The position numbers were made by a program, and so were the translations under genes. A stretch of 19,150 nt of DNA from Nitrospina sp. GTDB taxonomy: Bacteria; Nitrospinota; Nitrospinia; Nitrospinales; VA-1. The stretch spans positions 1 to 19,150 of the forward strand of contig JABJCF010000100.1 in NCBI GenBank assembly GCA_018665625.1. The letters are read 5' to 3'. A model generated the notes under the pieces. That model did not search any database. It was not told the DNA's origin and saw only the letters and a list, made by a program, of their open reading frames with translations. Below, piece by piece: positions 6,451-14,161 of this stretch (the first letter of the stretch is position 1; every line of letters begins with the position of its first letter).

Positions 6451-6482
6451 TTCAGTGCAGGTCTTACCTGCACTGAAATTTT
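6451..6482 (+). terminator. Strong intrinsic terminator after the DUF1566 gene
   Basis: Perfect 12-bp stem TTCAGTGCAGGT (6451-6462) / ACCTGCACTGAA (6466-6477) with loop CTT, followed by ATTTT. It lies 43 bases past the stop codon. The U-tract is short. Its position between two plus-strand genes supports transcription stopping here before selO. Confidence 0.7.
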
Positions 6483-6574
6483 GTACGCGGAAAAAAGAAT
6501 CCATCCCCGCCTTAACCTCATCAACTATATACAGGTATAAGAACCCTATTCTTTTAACTGAACTGTAAAATTCA

Positions 6575-8032
6575 TTGAGCCAAAACTTAAATTTTAAAAA
6601 TCGTTTTATCGATCTGGGACCTGAATTCTGCCAGGAAAAACAACCCGACCCTGTCACCGATCCTTATTTGATAGATTACTCTCCAAGCGCTGGAGATTTA
6701 ATTGACCTTCCCCATGAAACAGAGCCAGATTTTCTTGAAAAGTTCAGTGGCAATAAACCTATGGAAGGTGCCCAACCTTTGGCCATGGCGTACTCCGGTC
6801 ACCAGTTTGGCTCCTACAATCCTAGGCTGGGCGATGGGAGAGGTCTATTACTGGGAGAAGTTTTAAACGATAAAAATATTAGTTGGGATGTTCATCTCAA
6901 AGGTGCCGGGCCTACCCGATTTGCCAGAGGGTTCGATGGTCGAGCCACATTGCAGTCTTCCATTCGCGAACACCTGGGAAGTGAAGCTTTGCATGGTTTG
7001 GGAATCCCCACAACTCGTTCTCTGGCAGTGATTGGAATTAGAGAACTCATTTACAGACAAAAACCAGAATTGGCAGCTATCTTAGTGCGAATTGCAGATT
7101 GCCACATACGATTTGGCAGTTTTGAGTTTTTTCATTACAACAATCAACCCAAAAATGTTGAGCGCCTGGCAGATTTTGCAATCCAAAGCTACCATAATGA
7201 AATTTGGAATGAACCCGACCGATACAAAATTTTCTTCGGCAGAGTTTTACGGGTCACCGCAAAACTAATCGCAAAGTGGCAAGCGGTCGGATTTGTTCAT
7301 GGAGTTATGAACACAGACAACATGACGATAACGGGAACAACTTTTGACTACGGCCCCTATGGATTCCTGGATAGTTTTAATACCCGGTACACTCCCAATC
7401 TTTCTGATACACACGGAAGATACTCCTATCAACAACAAGCTGAAATCGGGTTTTGGAACTTAAATAAACTTGCTGAGACATTAGTGCCTCTTGCAGGGGG
7501 AGACAATCTGCAGGAGGAAATCAAAAAATACCAACCATTGTTCAATGGATTTTATAGAGATGAGATGGGACGTAAGTTGGGGCTATCAATTCTCGATTCT
7601 GACTTCAGCCAATTGACACAGGAAATGTTTCAAATATTACAAAACCATCAATTGGACTACTCAAACTTTTTCCGTCTCCTTGCAAATTACCCTGAGCAGA
7701 TAGAAAAAAAACAATTCGATGAAGCTCTGCATTCCTGGTTAGACAGATACCTTAAACTTTGCGAACGTGAAGGCATCAGCCATGACGAGCGCAAAAAGGA
7801 TATGGATGCAGTCAACCCGAAGTACATCTTAAGAAACCACCTGGTACAACGTGCCTTGGAAAAAGCCTTAAAGGAATCTGACTTTTCTGAAGTGTCCCGC
7901 CTACGGATACTTCTGGAAAATCCTTTTGAAGATCGACCCGAGCTTTTTAAAAAATACGACATCGACCCCGATTTTTATTCACAGGAAACACCAAAAGAAT
8001 TTCTGGGCCGGCAATTAAGTTGTTCCGCATAA
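6575..8032 (+). CDS. selO: SelO-type protein adenylyltransferase (YdiU/SelO pseudokinase)
   Basis: SelO transfers AMP from ATP to hydroxyl side chains of proteins and is linked to redox stress responses. At 485 residues it has the normal bacterial length. Visible motifs are AMAYSGHQFG (70-79), GDGRG (86-90), HLKGAGPTRFARGFDGRA (107-124), FVHGVMNTDNM (240-250) and DYGPYGF (258-264). Lys109, Asp248, Asn249 and Asp258 match the spacing of the known nucleotide- and metal-binding residues of the family (139 residues from Lys to Asp, 10 between the two Asp). The C-terminus, LSCSA with Cys483, corresponds to the conserved terminal Cys (Sec in animal SelO) that forms a regulatory disulfide. The start is TTG at 6575: an in-frame TAA nine bases upstream closes the frame, and the first ATG lies well inside conserved sequence. 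No Shine-Dalgarno is seen, so translation may be weak. Confidence 0.93.
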   Translation: MSQNLNFKNRFIDLGPEFCQEKQPDPVTDPYLIDYSPSAGDLIDLPHETEPDFLEKFSGNKPMEGAQPLAMAYSGHQFGSYNPRLGDGRGLLLGEVLNDKNISWDVHLKGAGPTRFARGFDGRATLQSSIREHLGSEALHGLGIPTTRSLAVIGIRELIYRQKPELAAILVRIADCHIRFGSFEFFHYNNQPKNVERLADFAIQSYHNEIWNEPDRYKIFFGRVLRVTAKLIAKWQAVGFVHGVMNTDNMTITGTTFDYGPYGFLDSFNTRYTPNLSDTHGRYSYQQQAEIGFWNLNKLAETLVPLAGGDNLQEEIKKYQPLFNGFYRDEMGRKLGLSILDSDFSQLTQEMFQILQNHQLDYSNFFRLLANYPEQIEKKQFDEALHSWLDRYLKLCEREGISHDERKKDMDAVNPKYILRNHLVQRALEKALKESDFSEVSRLRILLENPFEDRPELFKKYDIDPDFYSQETPKEFLGRQLSCSA

Positions 8033-8062
8033 AATGCATCTAACAAGAAAGGAAGCAGGAGT

Positions 8063-8293
8063 ATGATTTTACTTGATGGAGAGATAACTGAAGTAACCAC
8101 TCCCCCAAACAAAGCCGAGTTGTTCAGAGAATTGACAATATGGGTTCCTGAAACCGGCGAGCATATTGAGATGACCTGTTTTATTCATGAAATACAAAAA
8201 GCGGGTCTGGAAGAAGGCAGTAAAATTTCTATAAAAATTGAAAAGAAATTTGATGTGGACTCCCTCACGCGTGATTTACTCAAGCCTCAATAG
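8063..8293 (+). CDS. Small conserved-looking protein of unknown function
   Basis: I do not recognise this 76-residue protein. ATG 8063 follows AAAGGAAG (8048-8055) at a good distance, with a second purine run AGGAG almost abutting the start. The composition is acidic and mixed, with no signal peptide and no membrane segment. Alternating beta-like stretches (ILLDGEITEVTT, LFRELTIWVP, HIEMTCFIHEI, KISIKIEKKFDVD) would suit a small barrel such as an OB fold, though this is only an impression. It starts 30 bases after selO on the same strand, so the two are probably co-transcribed. No terminator is seen after it. Confidence 0.6.
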   Translation: MILLDGEITEVTTPPNKAELFRELTIWVPETGEHIEMTCFIHEIQKAGLEEGSKISIKIEKKFDVDSLTRDLLKPQ

Positions 8294-8385
8294 TCAAACC
8301 ACTGGCATTTATCCATGCGTCTGATAAAATATAGTTTTTATATCCAAAATTCATACTAATCAAACGTATCCATCAAAAATTGGTT

Positions 8386-9399
8386 ATGGCTAAAATTAAA
8401 TCTCTGGGCGAATTCGGGTTGATTGACCTCGTATCCAGAAAGTTTAAGCATCGCTTGCGCAATACCGTCCTGCCTCTCGGGGATGATTGCGCGGCATATT
8501 CAGCCAGCCCTTCCAAAAACCAACTGGTCTCCACCGATGCATTGGTTGAAAATATTCATTTCAAGTTTTCAACAATTTCACCACAGCAATTGGGACAAAA
8601 AGCCATTGCAGTCAACATTAGTGACATTGCCGCAATGGGGGGAACCCCAACCAGAGTACTAATAACACTAGGGATACCTAAAAAAGTTTCTACGTCGTTT
8701 CTCGACCAGTTGTATAAGGGAATCCATAAAGCCTGCAAGCTTTATAATGTCGAACTTTTTGGCGGAGATACGGTCTCATCTCCAAAATGTTTTTTTATTA
8801 ACATAACGATAATCGGAGAAGCCGAGCAAGGAAAGCTTTTTACACGGGGCGGAGCAAAAAAAGGAGACCTGATTTTTGCCACGGGAACTTTAGGGGATTC
8901 CAGTCTGGGACTAAAAATGCTTTCCAAAAAAAATTGGAAGTGTTCCTCAAGCTCAAGGAAGTACCTTCTCAAAAAACACCTCACACCAGTCCCAAGACTT
9001 AAAGAAAGCCGATTACTTGCAAAATCCAACAGGCAAGTCACCTCTATGATAGATATAAGCGATGGTCTTACTCAGGACCTTCACCATATCTGCAAGCAAT
9101 CTAAAGTGGGGGCTATAATATATGAAGAAAATTTGCCACAATCGTCTGCATTTTCAAAAGTTTGTTCCGATAACAATTTGAGCCCCCTACCCCTTATTTT
9201 GAATGGTGGCGAAGATTATGAATTACTATTTACTTTGTCACCCGATGGTGTTAAAAATTTAATTAGGCAGTTTCAAAAGGCCGAAGCACTTGTGACACAG
9301 ATTGGGGAGATAACTCAACCGTCAAAAAATGTTTCTCTTTTAAAAAAGAATGGTAAAAGAGAAATTCTTCCCCAGTCATCCGGATTTAACCACTTTTGA
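8386..9399 (+). CDS. thiL: Thiamine-monophosphate kinase
   Basis: ThiL phosphorylates thiamine monophosphate with ATP to give thiamine diphosphate, the last step of cofactor synthesis. I use ATG 8386 (337 residues); an in-frame TTG six bases earlier is a less likely start. Motifs of the family appear in order: GDDCA (32-36), STDALVENIHF (49-59), NISDIAAMGG (77-86), GGDT (126-129), DISDGL (213-218) and GGEDYELLFT (264-273). The aspartates bind the magnesium ions and nucleotide. Length is normal. It sits alone, away from other thi genes, between the small unknown gene and the CorC pair. No clear Shine-Dalgarno sequence. The 92-base gap upstream is AT-rich (GATAAAATATAG) and could hold a promoter. 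Confidence 0.92.
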   Translation: MAKIKSLGEFGLIDLVSRKFKHRLRNTVLPLGDDCAAYSASPSKNQLVSTDALVENIHFKFSTISPQQLGQKAIAVNISDIAAMGGTPTRVLITLGIPKKVSTSFLDQLYKGIHKACKLYNVELFGGDTVSSPKCFFINITIIGEAEQGKLFTRGGAKKGDLIFATGTLGDSSLGLKMLSKKNWKCSSSSRKYLLKKHLTPVPRLKESRLLAKSNRQVTSMIDISDGLTQDLHHICKQSKVGAIIYEENLPQSSAFSKVCSDNNLSPLPLILNGGEDYELLFTLSPDGVKNLIRQFQKAEALVTQIGEITQPSKNVSLLKKNGKREILPQSSGFNHF

Positions 9400-9495
9400 T
9401 ATTAAAAGTTTCCGGTTACAAAATAAATTGCCGCTATCGAGATCCATGAAATTCGATATACAAGTGCCAGCCAAACTCGAGGTTTCTTAAAAACT

Positions 9496-10800
9496 TTGGA
9501 CGACTCATTATTTCCCCGGTCGCTATTACTCCTATTTCTATTTTTGTGCTCCGCCTTTTTTTCAGCCTGCGAAGTCGCTTTTTTTTCACTCAATCCCCTT
9601 CAGCAAAAAGAACTGGATGAAAAAAAAGGCCGCGCCGGCCGCTTGGTTCATTCTCTCCTGCAAAAACCGCGTGAACTGCTGATCACCATTTATATTGGAA
9701 ACGAGCTGGTCAACATAGGTATTTCTGTTGTCATCACCTCCATTACCATCAGCATTTTTGGGAATATTGGAGTAGGTATTGCCATTGGGATTGGGACCCT
9801 TCTCCTGCTTTTTCTCGGTGAAATTGTACCTAAAAGTATCTCTTTGAAATATGCTCAGCCCTATGCCCTTTTTGCAGCGTTCCCATTAAAGGCATTTGCA
9901 AATATCGTTCAGCCCGCACAAAAATTATTCAACTCCTGGACAGAAAAAATTATGCGCTCCATTGGAATCCTGACTCACTCCCACAAAGAGTCGTCCATAT
10001 CCGATGAAGAGTTTCGCACCATGGTACAAGTTGGCGAAGGTGAAGGGGTTATCGACTCTGATGAAAGAGACTTAATACACAAAGCCATTGTTTTTGGAGA
10101 AACCACCGTAGGTGAAGTGATGACACCTAAAATCGATATGTTCACGGTAAACATCAAAGACAGCCTCGACGAAATACTTCCCCGGATAATTGAGAATTTT
10201 TATTCTCGAGTCCCGGTCTATGGAGAAAATGATGAAGAAATTTTGGGGATTCTTTTCACAAAGGACTTAACACGCCTAAAACATTTACCAAGAGAAAAAG
10301 TAAACTTAAAAAGCATTCTCCATCCCGCTGTGGTTGTCCCCAAAACAAAAATGATTAAAGAAATGCTTGAAGAGTTCCGGAAATTAAAGCGACATTTGGC
10401 CATAGTCTTAGATGAATATGGAAGCGTATGCGGACTCGTTACCCTCGAAGACATCATCGAAGAGCTGGTAGGAGAGATAGACAGTGAAATGAGGAAGGAC
10501 GAACAACCTCTATTAAAAATCACAGAAAATCAGTACAGGCTTTCTGGGTCATTGAACCTTGCTGAATTTAATGAAGCGTTCCAAAGTGATTTACCCGTGA
10601 ATGATTATGATACCGTTGGTGGCCTGGTTTTTGGATTGTTTGGCAGAATTCCCCGGTCTGGTGAATCGACAACTATGGAACATTTTAAATTCCGCGTAGA
10701 AAAAATGAAGGGGTCAAGAATATTAAATCTCCATCTAACCCTACTGAAACGTTCGGTCGCTACTGAAGAACCTGAACAAACAAAGACAGCAACGACATAA
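9496..10800 (+). CDS. CNNM/CorC-family membrane protein with CBS pair (first of two)
   Basis: The 434-residue protein has the standard layout: an N-terminal DUF21/CNNM membrane domain (about 1-175, with hydrophobic stretches near 9-23, 78-110 and 120-135, and the EVAFFSL and LGEIVPKSI signatures), a CBS pair (about 195-335, with VGEVMTPKIDM, SRVPVYGE and GLVTLEDIIEELVGEI), and a C-terminal CorC_HlyC domain (about 345-425). Members bind nucleotide and Mg2+ and act in magnesium or other divalent-cation transport; older names call them haemolysin-like. The start is TTG 9496: in-frame TAA lies at 9424 with no ATG or GTG between. The predicted protein begins just before the first membrane helix, so little can be missing. 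The stop overlaps the start of the next paralogue by one base. Confidence 0.88.
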   Translation: MDDSLFPRSLLLLFLFLCSAFFSACEVAFFSLNPLQQKELDEKKGRAGRLVHSLLQKPRELLITIYIGNELVNIGISVVITSITISIFGNIGVGIAIGIGTLLLLFLGEIVPKSISLKYAQPYALFAAFPLKAFANIVQPAQKLFNSWTEKIMRSIGILTHSHKESSISDEEFRTMVQVGEGEGVIDSDERDLIHKAIVFGETTVGEVMTPKIDMFTVNIKDSLDEILPRIIENFYSRVPVYGENDEEILGILFTKDLTRLKHLPREKVNLKSILHPAVVVPKTKMIKEMLEEFRKLKRHLAIVLDEYGSVCGLVTLEDIIEELVGEIDSEMRKDEQPLLKITENQYRLSGSLNLAEFNEAFQSDLPVNDYDTVGGLVFGLFGRIPRSGESTTMEHFKFRVEKMKGSRILNLHLTLLKRSVATEEPEQTKTATT

Positions 10801-12071
10801 TGGATCCTACAACTACAATCTTCTGGGTCTTGCTGGCTATCCTAATTGAAGCGTTTTTTTCCGGCTCTGAAATTGGCATGGTTTCAGTCAACCGGATAAA
10901 AATGCAAAAGCTCGCAGAGGAAGGAAATTCTGCCGCTCAAGCCATTCTAAAACTGCTGGACAATCCAGAAAAACTTTTCACAACGACATCTTTGGGGACA
11001 AATCTCGCCATGGTCACAAGCACCGCCATTTTTACGGCGTTCATGGTTGAACGATTTGGTCAATTTGGTGAATGGATGGCCATGCTGATTATCTTCCCAT
11101 TGGTCTTTTTTGGTGGAGAAATCATACCGAAAGTAATATTTCAAAACCGCGCTGACAGCCTGATGCCGATAATGATACACCCCTTAAACCTTTTCTATAA
11201 ATGCTGTGGACCTTTTATCAAATGGCTGTCAAATACATCGCAAAACCTGACCAATCGTGTGCCGGAAGGTGTAACAGAAAAAACCTTCACTTTCAGTCGA
11301 GACCAATTAAGAAAAGTATTGAGTCTGGATTCACAAACCGTCGATTTGGGTGTAACTGAAAAAAAGATCATTCACAATATTTTCAACTTTGGCGAACTCA
11401 CTGCGGAACAATGCATGGTACCTCTGGTGCAAATGACGGCAATCAAAGACACAGCGAATATGCAGGAAGCACATGAGATGGCAAATGATTCAGGATACTC
11501 CCGGCTTCCCGTTTTCCATGAAAGAATGCATAATTTGATAGGAATCATGAATGCCTTTGATCTTCTGGACCAAGAAATGGATGAGACCCCAATCACGAAC
11601 TTGATCCGGCCTGTTCATTACATCCCCCCCAATAAAAAGATTGATGATCTTCTAAAAGAACTTCAGCAAGGTGGTTTGCATATAGCTTTTGTAGTAGATG
11701 AGTATGGAGGCTGCATAGGCCTCGTCACCATCGAAGACCTTCTTGAAAAGATAGTAGGGGAAATTGAAGACGAGTATGACAAGCCTGAAAAATTATACGA
11801 GCCCTACGCTGAAGGCGGCTTTTTAGTCGAGGGGAACACGGAAATCAGTGTCTTAAACGAAACACTGGGCTGGGAATTACCCGGAGGGGACTTTGAAACC
11901 ATTGCCGGTCTGGTGATTGACCGTTTGGAAAAAATTCCTCATCCGGGGGATCAGGTTCTTGCGGGTCCTTACCGTTTAACGGTCAAAGATTCCAGCAAAA
12001 GAAAAATTCAATCGATCATCGTAAGAAAGCTTGAAGACCCTAAAAAAGAAAACGAGAAGGAAACACACTAA
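10800..12071 (+). CDS. CNNM/CorC-family membrane protein with CBS pair (second of two)
   Basis: Starts at the ATG of a TAATG overlap with the upstream paralogue, so the two are almost surely translated from one mRNA and perhaps coupled. The 423 residues repeat the architecture: DUF21/CNNM membrane domain ([16 protein letters not shown] at 17-32, [10 protein letters not shown] near 99-108), CBS pair ([31 protein letters not shown]) and CorC_HlyC domain ([27 protein letters not shown]). The [11 protein letters not shown] motif is the canonical one; the first paralogue has ACEVAFFSLNP at that place. Divergence between the two is large, so this is an old duplication. Paired copies may form a heteromer in the inner membrane (inference). 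The stop codon TAA interlocks with the stop of the convergent TerB-DnaJ gene. Confidence 0.9.
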   Translation: MDPTTTIFWVLLAILIEAFFSGSEIGMVSVNRIKMQKLAEEGNSAAQAILKLLDNPEKLFTTTSLGTNLAMVTSTAIFTAFMVERFGQFGEWMAMLIIFPLVFFGGEIIPKVIFQNRADSLMPIMIHPLNLFYKCCGPFIKWLSNTSQNLTNRVPEGVTEKTFTFSRDQLRKVLSLDSQTVDLGVTEKKIIHNIFNFGELTAEQCMVPLVQMTAIKDTANMQEAHEMANDSGYSRLPVFHERMHNLIGIMNAFDLLDQEMDETPITNLIRPVHYIPPNKKIDDLLKELQQGGLHIAFVVDEYGGCIGLVTIEDLLEKIVGEIEDEYDKPEKLYEPYAEGGFLVEGNTEISVLNETLGWELPGGDFETIAGLVIDRLEKIPHPGDQVLAGPYRLTVKDSSKRKIQSIIVRKLEDPKKENEKETH

Positions 12072-12790
12072 ATTTTCCTTATGCCTTCCAGTTCCTGATA
12101 GGCTTCTTGAATTTCCAAAAATTTTAAATGGGCGGCCTCTACAGCTTCCTCACCTTCATTCGCGACACGATCTGGATGACAAGCACTAATTAAACTACGG
12201 TAAGCTTTTTTCACTTCTTCATTTGAAGCCTCTGAGGATAATCCCAATACATGATAAGGGGTTTTGAGCGCCTTTAAAGAATATTTCACCCTTATTTTAT
12301 TATGTTGCTCATAAGAAAGACCCAACAAAAGAGCAACACTCTGTAACAGTTTTTCTGCTCCTTCTTCCAAGTTATTTTCTACCAAAGTAATTTGATAACA
12401 AAGAGCAAGCAGCAAAAGGTTATAGTTGTTCTTACAGGATTTTTTATATCCCTCAACAAACTGCTCAATATCCGGCTTTTTATTTTGAACCTCAACAATC
12501 AAGGGATCAATTGCCTTAAAATCTGCAGCTACAAAATCCAAGTTTTTCTGGAAAAATTTGTGAACAATCTTGATTTGATTTTGAGTCAACGAACCTTTAA
12601 CAGAACCCACACGAGATAAAATTATTACCATACAGGTTATAAATTCACTCTTTTCAGCAATCCCAGGCAAACCTTTTTGTAATTTTTTCTGGATTTTTTT
12701 ACCAAGAAAGTGTTCTGCCACTCCACCCACAACTGCCCCAAAGGGCCCTCCTCGCAAAAACCCTAAACCTGCACCCATCCACCAAGACAT
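12068..12790 (-). CDS. DjlA-like protein: TerB domain plus C-terminal J domain
   Basis: The 240-residue protein carries a Gly-rich, weakly hydrophobic N-terminus (GAGLGFLRGGPFGAVVGGVAEH, 6-27) and a helical TerB-like domain at about 45-165. A J domain at about 177-238 follows (YHVLGL, then HPD at 205-207 and LKFLEIQEAYQEL). This is the DjlA architecture, with a membrane-associated Gly segment in front of TerB. J domains stimulate the ATPase of DnaK, so the protein probably recruits DnaK at the inner membrane; the client is unknown. ATG at 12790 has no clear Shine-Dalgarno sequence. It is divergent from the Dabb gene and overlaps the CorC gene by four bases tail to tail (CTAA at 12068-12071). 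Confidence 0.85.
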   Translation of the reverse strand: MSWWMGAGLGFLRGGPFGAVVGGVAEHFLGKKIQKKLQKGLPGIAEKSEFITCMVIILSRVGSVKGSLTQNQIKIVHKFFQKNLDFVAADFKAIDPLIVEVQNKKPDIEQFVEGYKKSCKNNYNLLLLALCYQITLVENNLEEGAEKLLQSVALLLGLSYEQHNKIRVKYSLKALKTPYHVLGLSSEASNEEVKKAYRSLISACHPDRVANEGEEAVEAAHLKFLEIQEAYQELEGIRKI

Positions 12791-12872
12791 ATTATTAAAT
12801 TTGATTAGTATTAACGATTTATAAAATTATATTATGAGTGCTTTCACAGACTCTTTCTTACGGAATGTTTAT

Positions 12873-12878
12873 TATACT
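12873..12878 (+). promoter_or_regulatory. Possible -10 box of the Dabb gene
   Basis: TATACT lies 37 bases ahead of the Dabb ATG in an AT-rich divergent gap (12791-12915). No -35 hexamer at 16-18 bases is convincing; TTCACA is 24 bases away. Several TATAAT-like runs also exist on the minus strand for the DjlA-like gene, so no promoter there can be singled out. Confidence 0.3.
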
Positions 12879-12915
12879 AAATAACTTTATATTAAATTAC
12901 TAAGGAGAAAAATAA

Positions 12916-13206
12916 ATGGTCAAACATATTGTGATGTTCAAATTAGCAGAAAAAAACACAGAGAATATGGAACGTGCAGTCCAATCTCTAAATAGCCTGG
13001 AGGGAGCCATTGAAACTTTAAAATCAATAGAAATAGGCACTGACTTCCTGGAATCGGAGAGGAGTTACGACATTGTTCTCACCGCCCATTTTGAAAACCG
13101 GGAAGGGTTAAGCACCTATGCAAACCATGAAAAGCACTTACCCGTTGTTAAAATAATGCGGTCTTTATGCTCTTCATCTGTAGTAGTGGATTACGAGATG
13201 ATATGA
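12916..13206 (+). CDS. Stress-responsive A/B-barrel (Dabb) domain protein
   Basis: A 96-residue cytoplasmic protein that is entirely one Dabb domain: MVKHIVMFKLAE start, a helix with SLNSLEGAIETLKSIEIGTDF, then YDIVLTAHFENREGLSTYANHEKHLPVVKIMR and a final VVVDYEM strand. The order of strand-helix-strand and the YxxHExHLPVV segment are characteristic. Dabb proteins form dimeric ferredoxin-like barrels. Some are stress proteins, others small-molecule enzymes, and nothing here tells which. AAGGAG (12902-12907) lies eight bases before the ATG. It stands alone between a divergent neighbour and the DksA-like gene 200 bases downstream. Confidence 0.88.
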   Translation: MVKHIVMFKLAEKNTENMERAVQSLNSLEGAIETLKSIEIGTDFLESERSYDIVLTAHFENREGLSTYANHEKHLPVVKIMRSLCSSSVVVDYEMI

Positions 13207-13406
13207 CTTTATTTCTCACAAAAGAGACTAATTCCACCAAAGTTTTTTGTGCGGGGCAAGCAATTCCAGCAGATTATGACAAATAAAGGCTTGAACTTTG
13301 TTTTTACAGGTGATAAGGTTCTAAAAATTTTCACTAAACAAGGTGGAAAATCGAGGTTCTTTTCAACTGGCTTCGCCTTTGAGTTCCATAAACCGGAGGT
13401 ACGATA

Positions 13407-14153
13407 ATGGCGACGAAGAAAAAAACTGTAAAAAAGAAATCGGCAAAAAAGAAAGCTCCCGTCAAAAAAAAGGCTCCTGCTAAAAAGAAGACGACCCAAA
13501 AGAAGACAGCTAAAAAATCAGCAAAAAAGAAAGTTCCCGCAAAAAAAGTGAAAAAGACCAGTAAGCCCAAGGCAAAGTCCAAGGCTAAGCCTAAGGCCAA
13601 GCCTAAGTCCAAGCCTAAGTCCAAGGCTAAGCCTAAGTCCAAAGCAAAAAAAACCGTTACTAAAAAGAAAGCAGTCAAAAAATCCACGACTGCTAAAAAG
13701 GCTAAAGCAGCCCCAAAATTAAAACCCAAGAAAAAAGCTACCGAAAGTAATGAAACCAGCGCGCCTGAAACTCCAAAAAAGCCCAAAAAAAACCAGGCAC
13801 TCCCAAAACTGGGGCCAGAAACTCTAAAAATAAAAGAGCGGTTATTAGGTAAACGAGCGGAACTAATGAAGCTTATCCAATCTTCAAAGTCTCTGGAAAG
13901 GGATGTTGGGGATCTGACTTTCAGTAACGAAATTGATCTTGCCTCAAGCCTTGAGGGAAGAGAGATGGTCTTTCAATTGACCAGCCGTGACCGAAATGAA
14001 CTCAGGCTAATTGAAGAAGCCATTTTTAGAATAAACGAGGGAACCTACGGGGCGTGCGAATCTTGCGAGAAAAAAATAAGCCTGAAAAGATTACAGATCA
14101 TGCCTCTTACAGCTTTGTGCATTGAATGTCAGGAAGCTGCCGAAAACTTGTAG
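13407..14153 (+). CDS. DksA/TraR-type zinc-finger protein with histone-H1-like Lys-rich N-terminus
   Basis: GGAGGT (13395-13400) six bases before the ATG fixes the start. Residues 1 to about 130 are low-complexity and very basic: runs of KKK with A, P, S and T, including a KPKAKSK-type segment at 53-80, resembling histone H1 tails, AlgP or bacterial H1-like proteins. Residues from about 138 are a DksA/TraR domain: a helical hairpin, the NEIDLAS tip (174-180) and a zinc finger Cys217-x2-Cys220-x17-Cys238-x2-Cys241. In DksA the tip carries two acidic residues (DxxDxA); here the first is Asn174, the second Asp177. Proteins of this group bind RNA polymerase in its secondary channel; the tail would bind DNA or RNA. 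Combining the two is inference. A weak TTGAAC-17-TAAGGT promoter lies at 13291-13319. The stop is only eight bases from the stop of convergent secA. Confidence 0.87.
   Translation: MATKKKTVKKKSAKKKAPVKKKAPAKKKTTQKKTAKKSAKKKVPAKKVKKTSKPKAKSKAKPKAKPKSKPKSKAKPKSKAKKTVTKKKAVKKSTTAKKAKAAPKLKPKKKATESNETSAPETPKKPKKNQALPKLGPETLKIKERLLGKRAELMKLIQSSKSLERDVGDLTFSNEIDLASSLEGREMVFQLTSRDRNELRLIEEAIFRINEGTYGACESCEKKISLKRLQIMPLTALCIECQEAAENL
13563..13646 (+). repeat. Fourteen tandem hexamers (AAG-NCN) in the Lys-rich tail
   Basis: The stretch is fourteen six-base units, nearly all AAG followed by CCN, GCN or TCC, encoding Lys-Pro, Lys-Ala and Lys-Ser pairs. AAGTCC-AAGGCT-AAGCCT occurs twice and AAGCCT-AAGTCC three times. 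Repeats of six keep the frame, so length can change without breaking the gene. Confidence 0.85.
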
Positions 14154-14161
14154 GTTCGAAT

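Noticed and set aside
8310..8345. Hairpin-like AT run after the small gene as terminator
   Set aside because: The stem is only A-T pairs around a few bases and lacks a GC core; it fits promoter-like DNA ahead of thiL as well.
9402..9593. Minus-strand frame of 63 codons before the first CorC gene
   Set aside because: It covers the CorC N-terminal membrane helix antisense; no start signal and no family.
13207..13406. Possible terminator between the Dabb and DksA-like genes
   Set aside because: CACAAAA and TTTTGTG arms are weak and over 15 bases apart; no GC-rich stem. Nothing else is seen in this gap but a weak promoter.
13563..13646. Hexamer array considered as CRISPR or satellite DNA
   Set aside because: Units are six bases without spacers and keep the reading frame of the DksA-like protein.
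13334..13786. Hydrophobic 150-codon minus-strand frame
   Set aside because: It is the antisense of the Lys-rich tail: AAG and AAA codons read backwards give Leu and Phe. This makes a false membrane protein.
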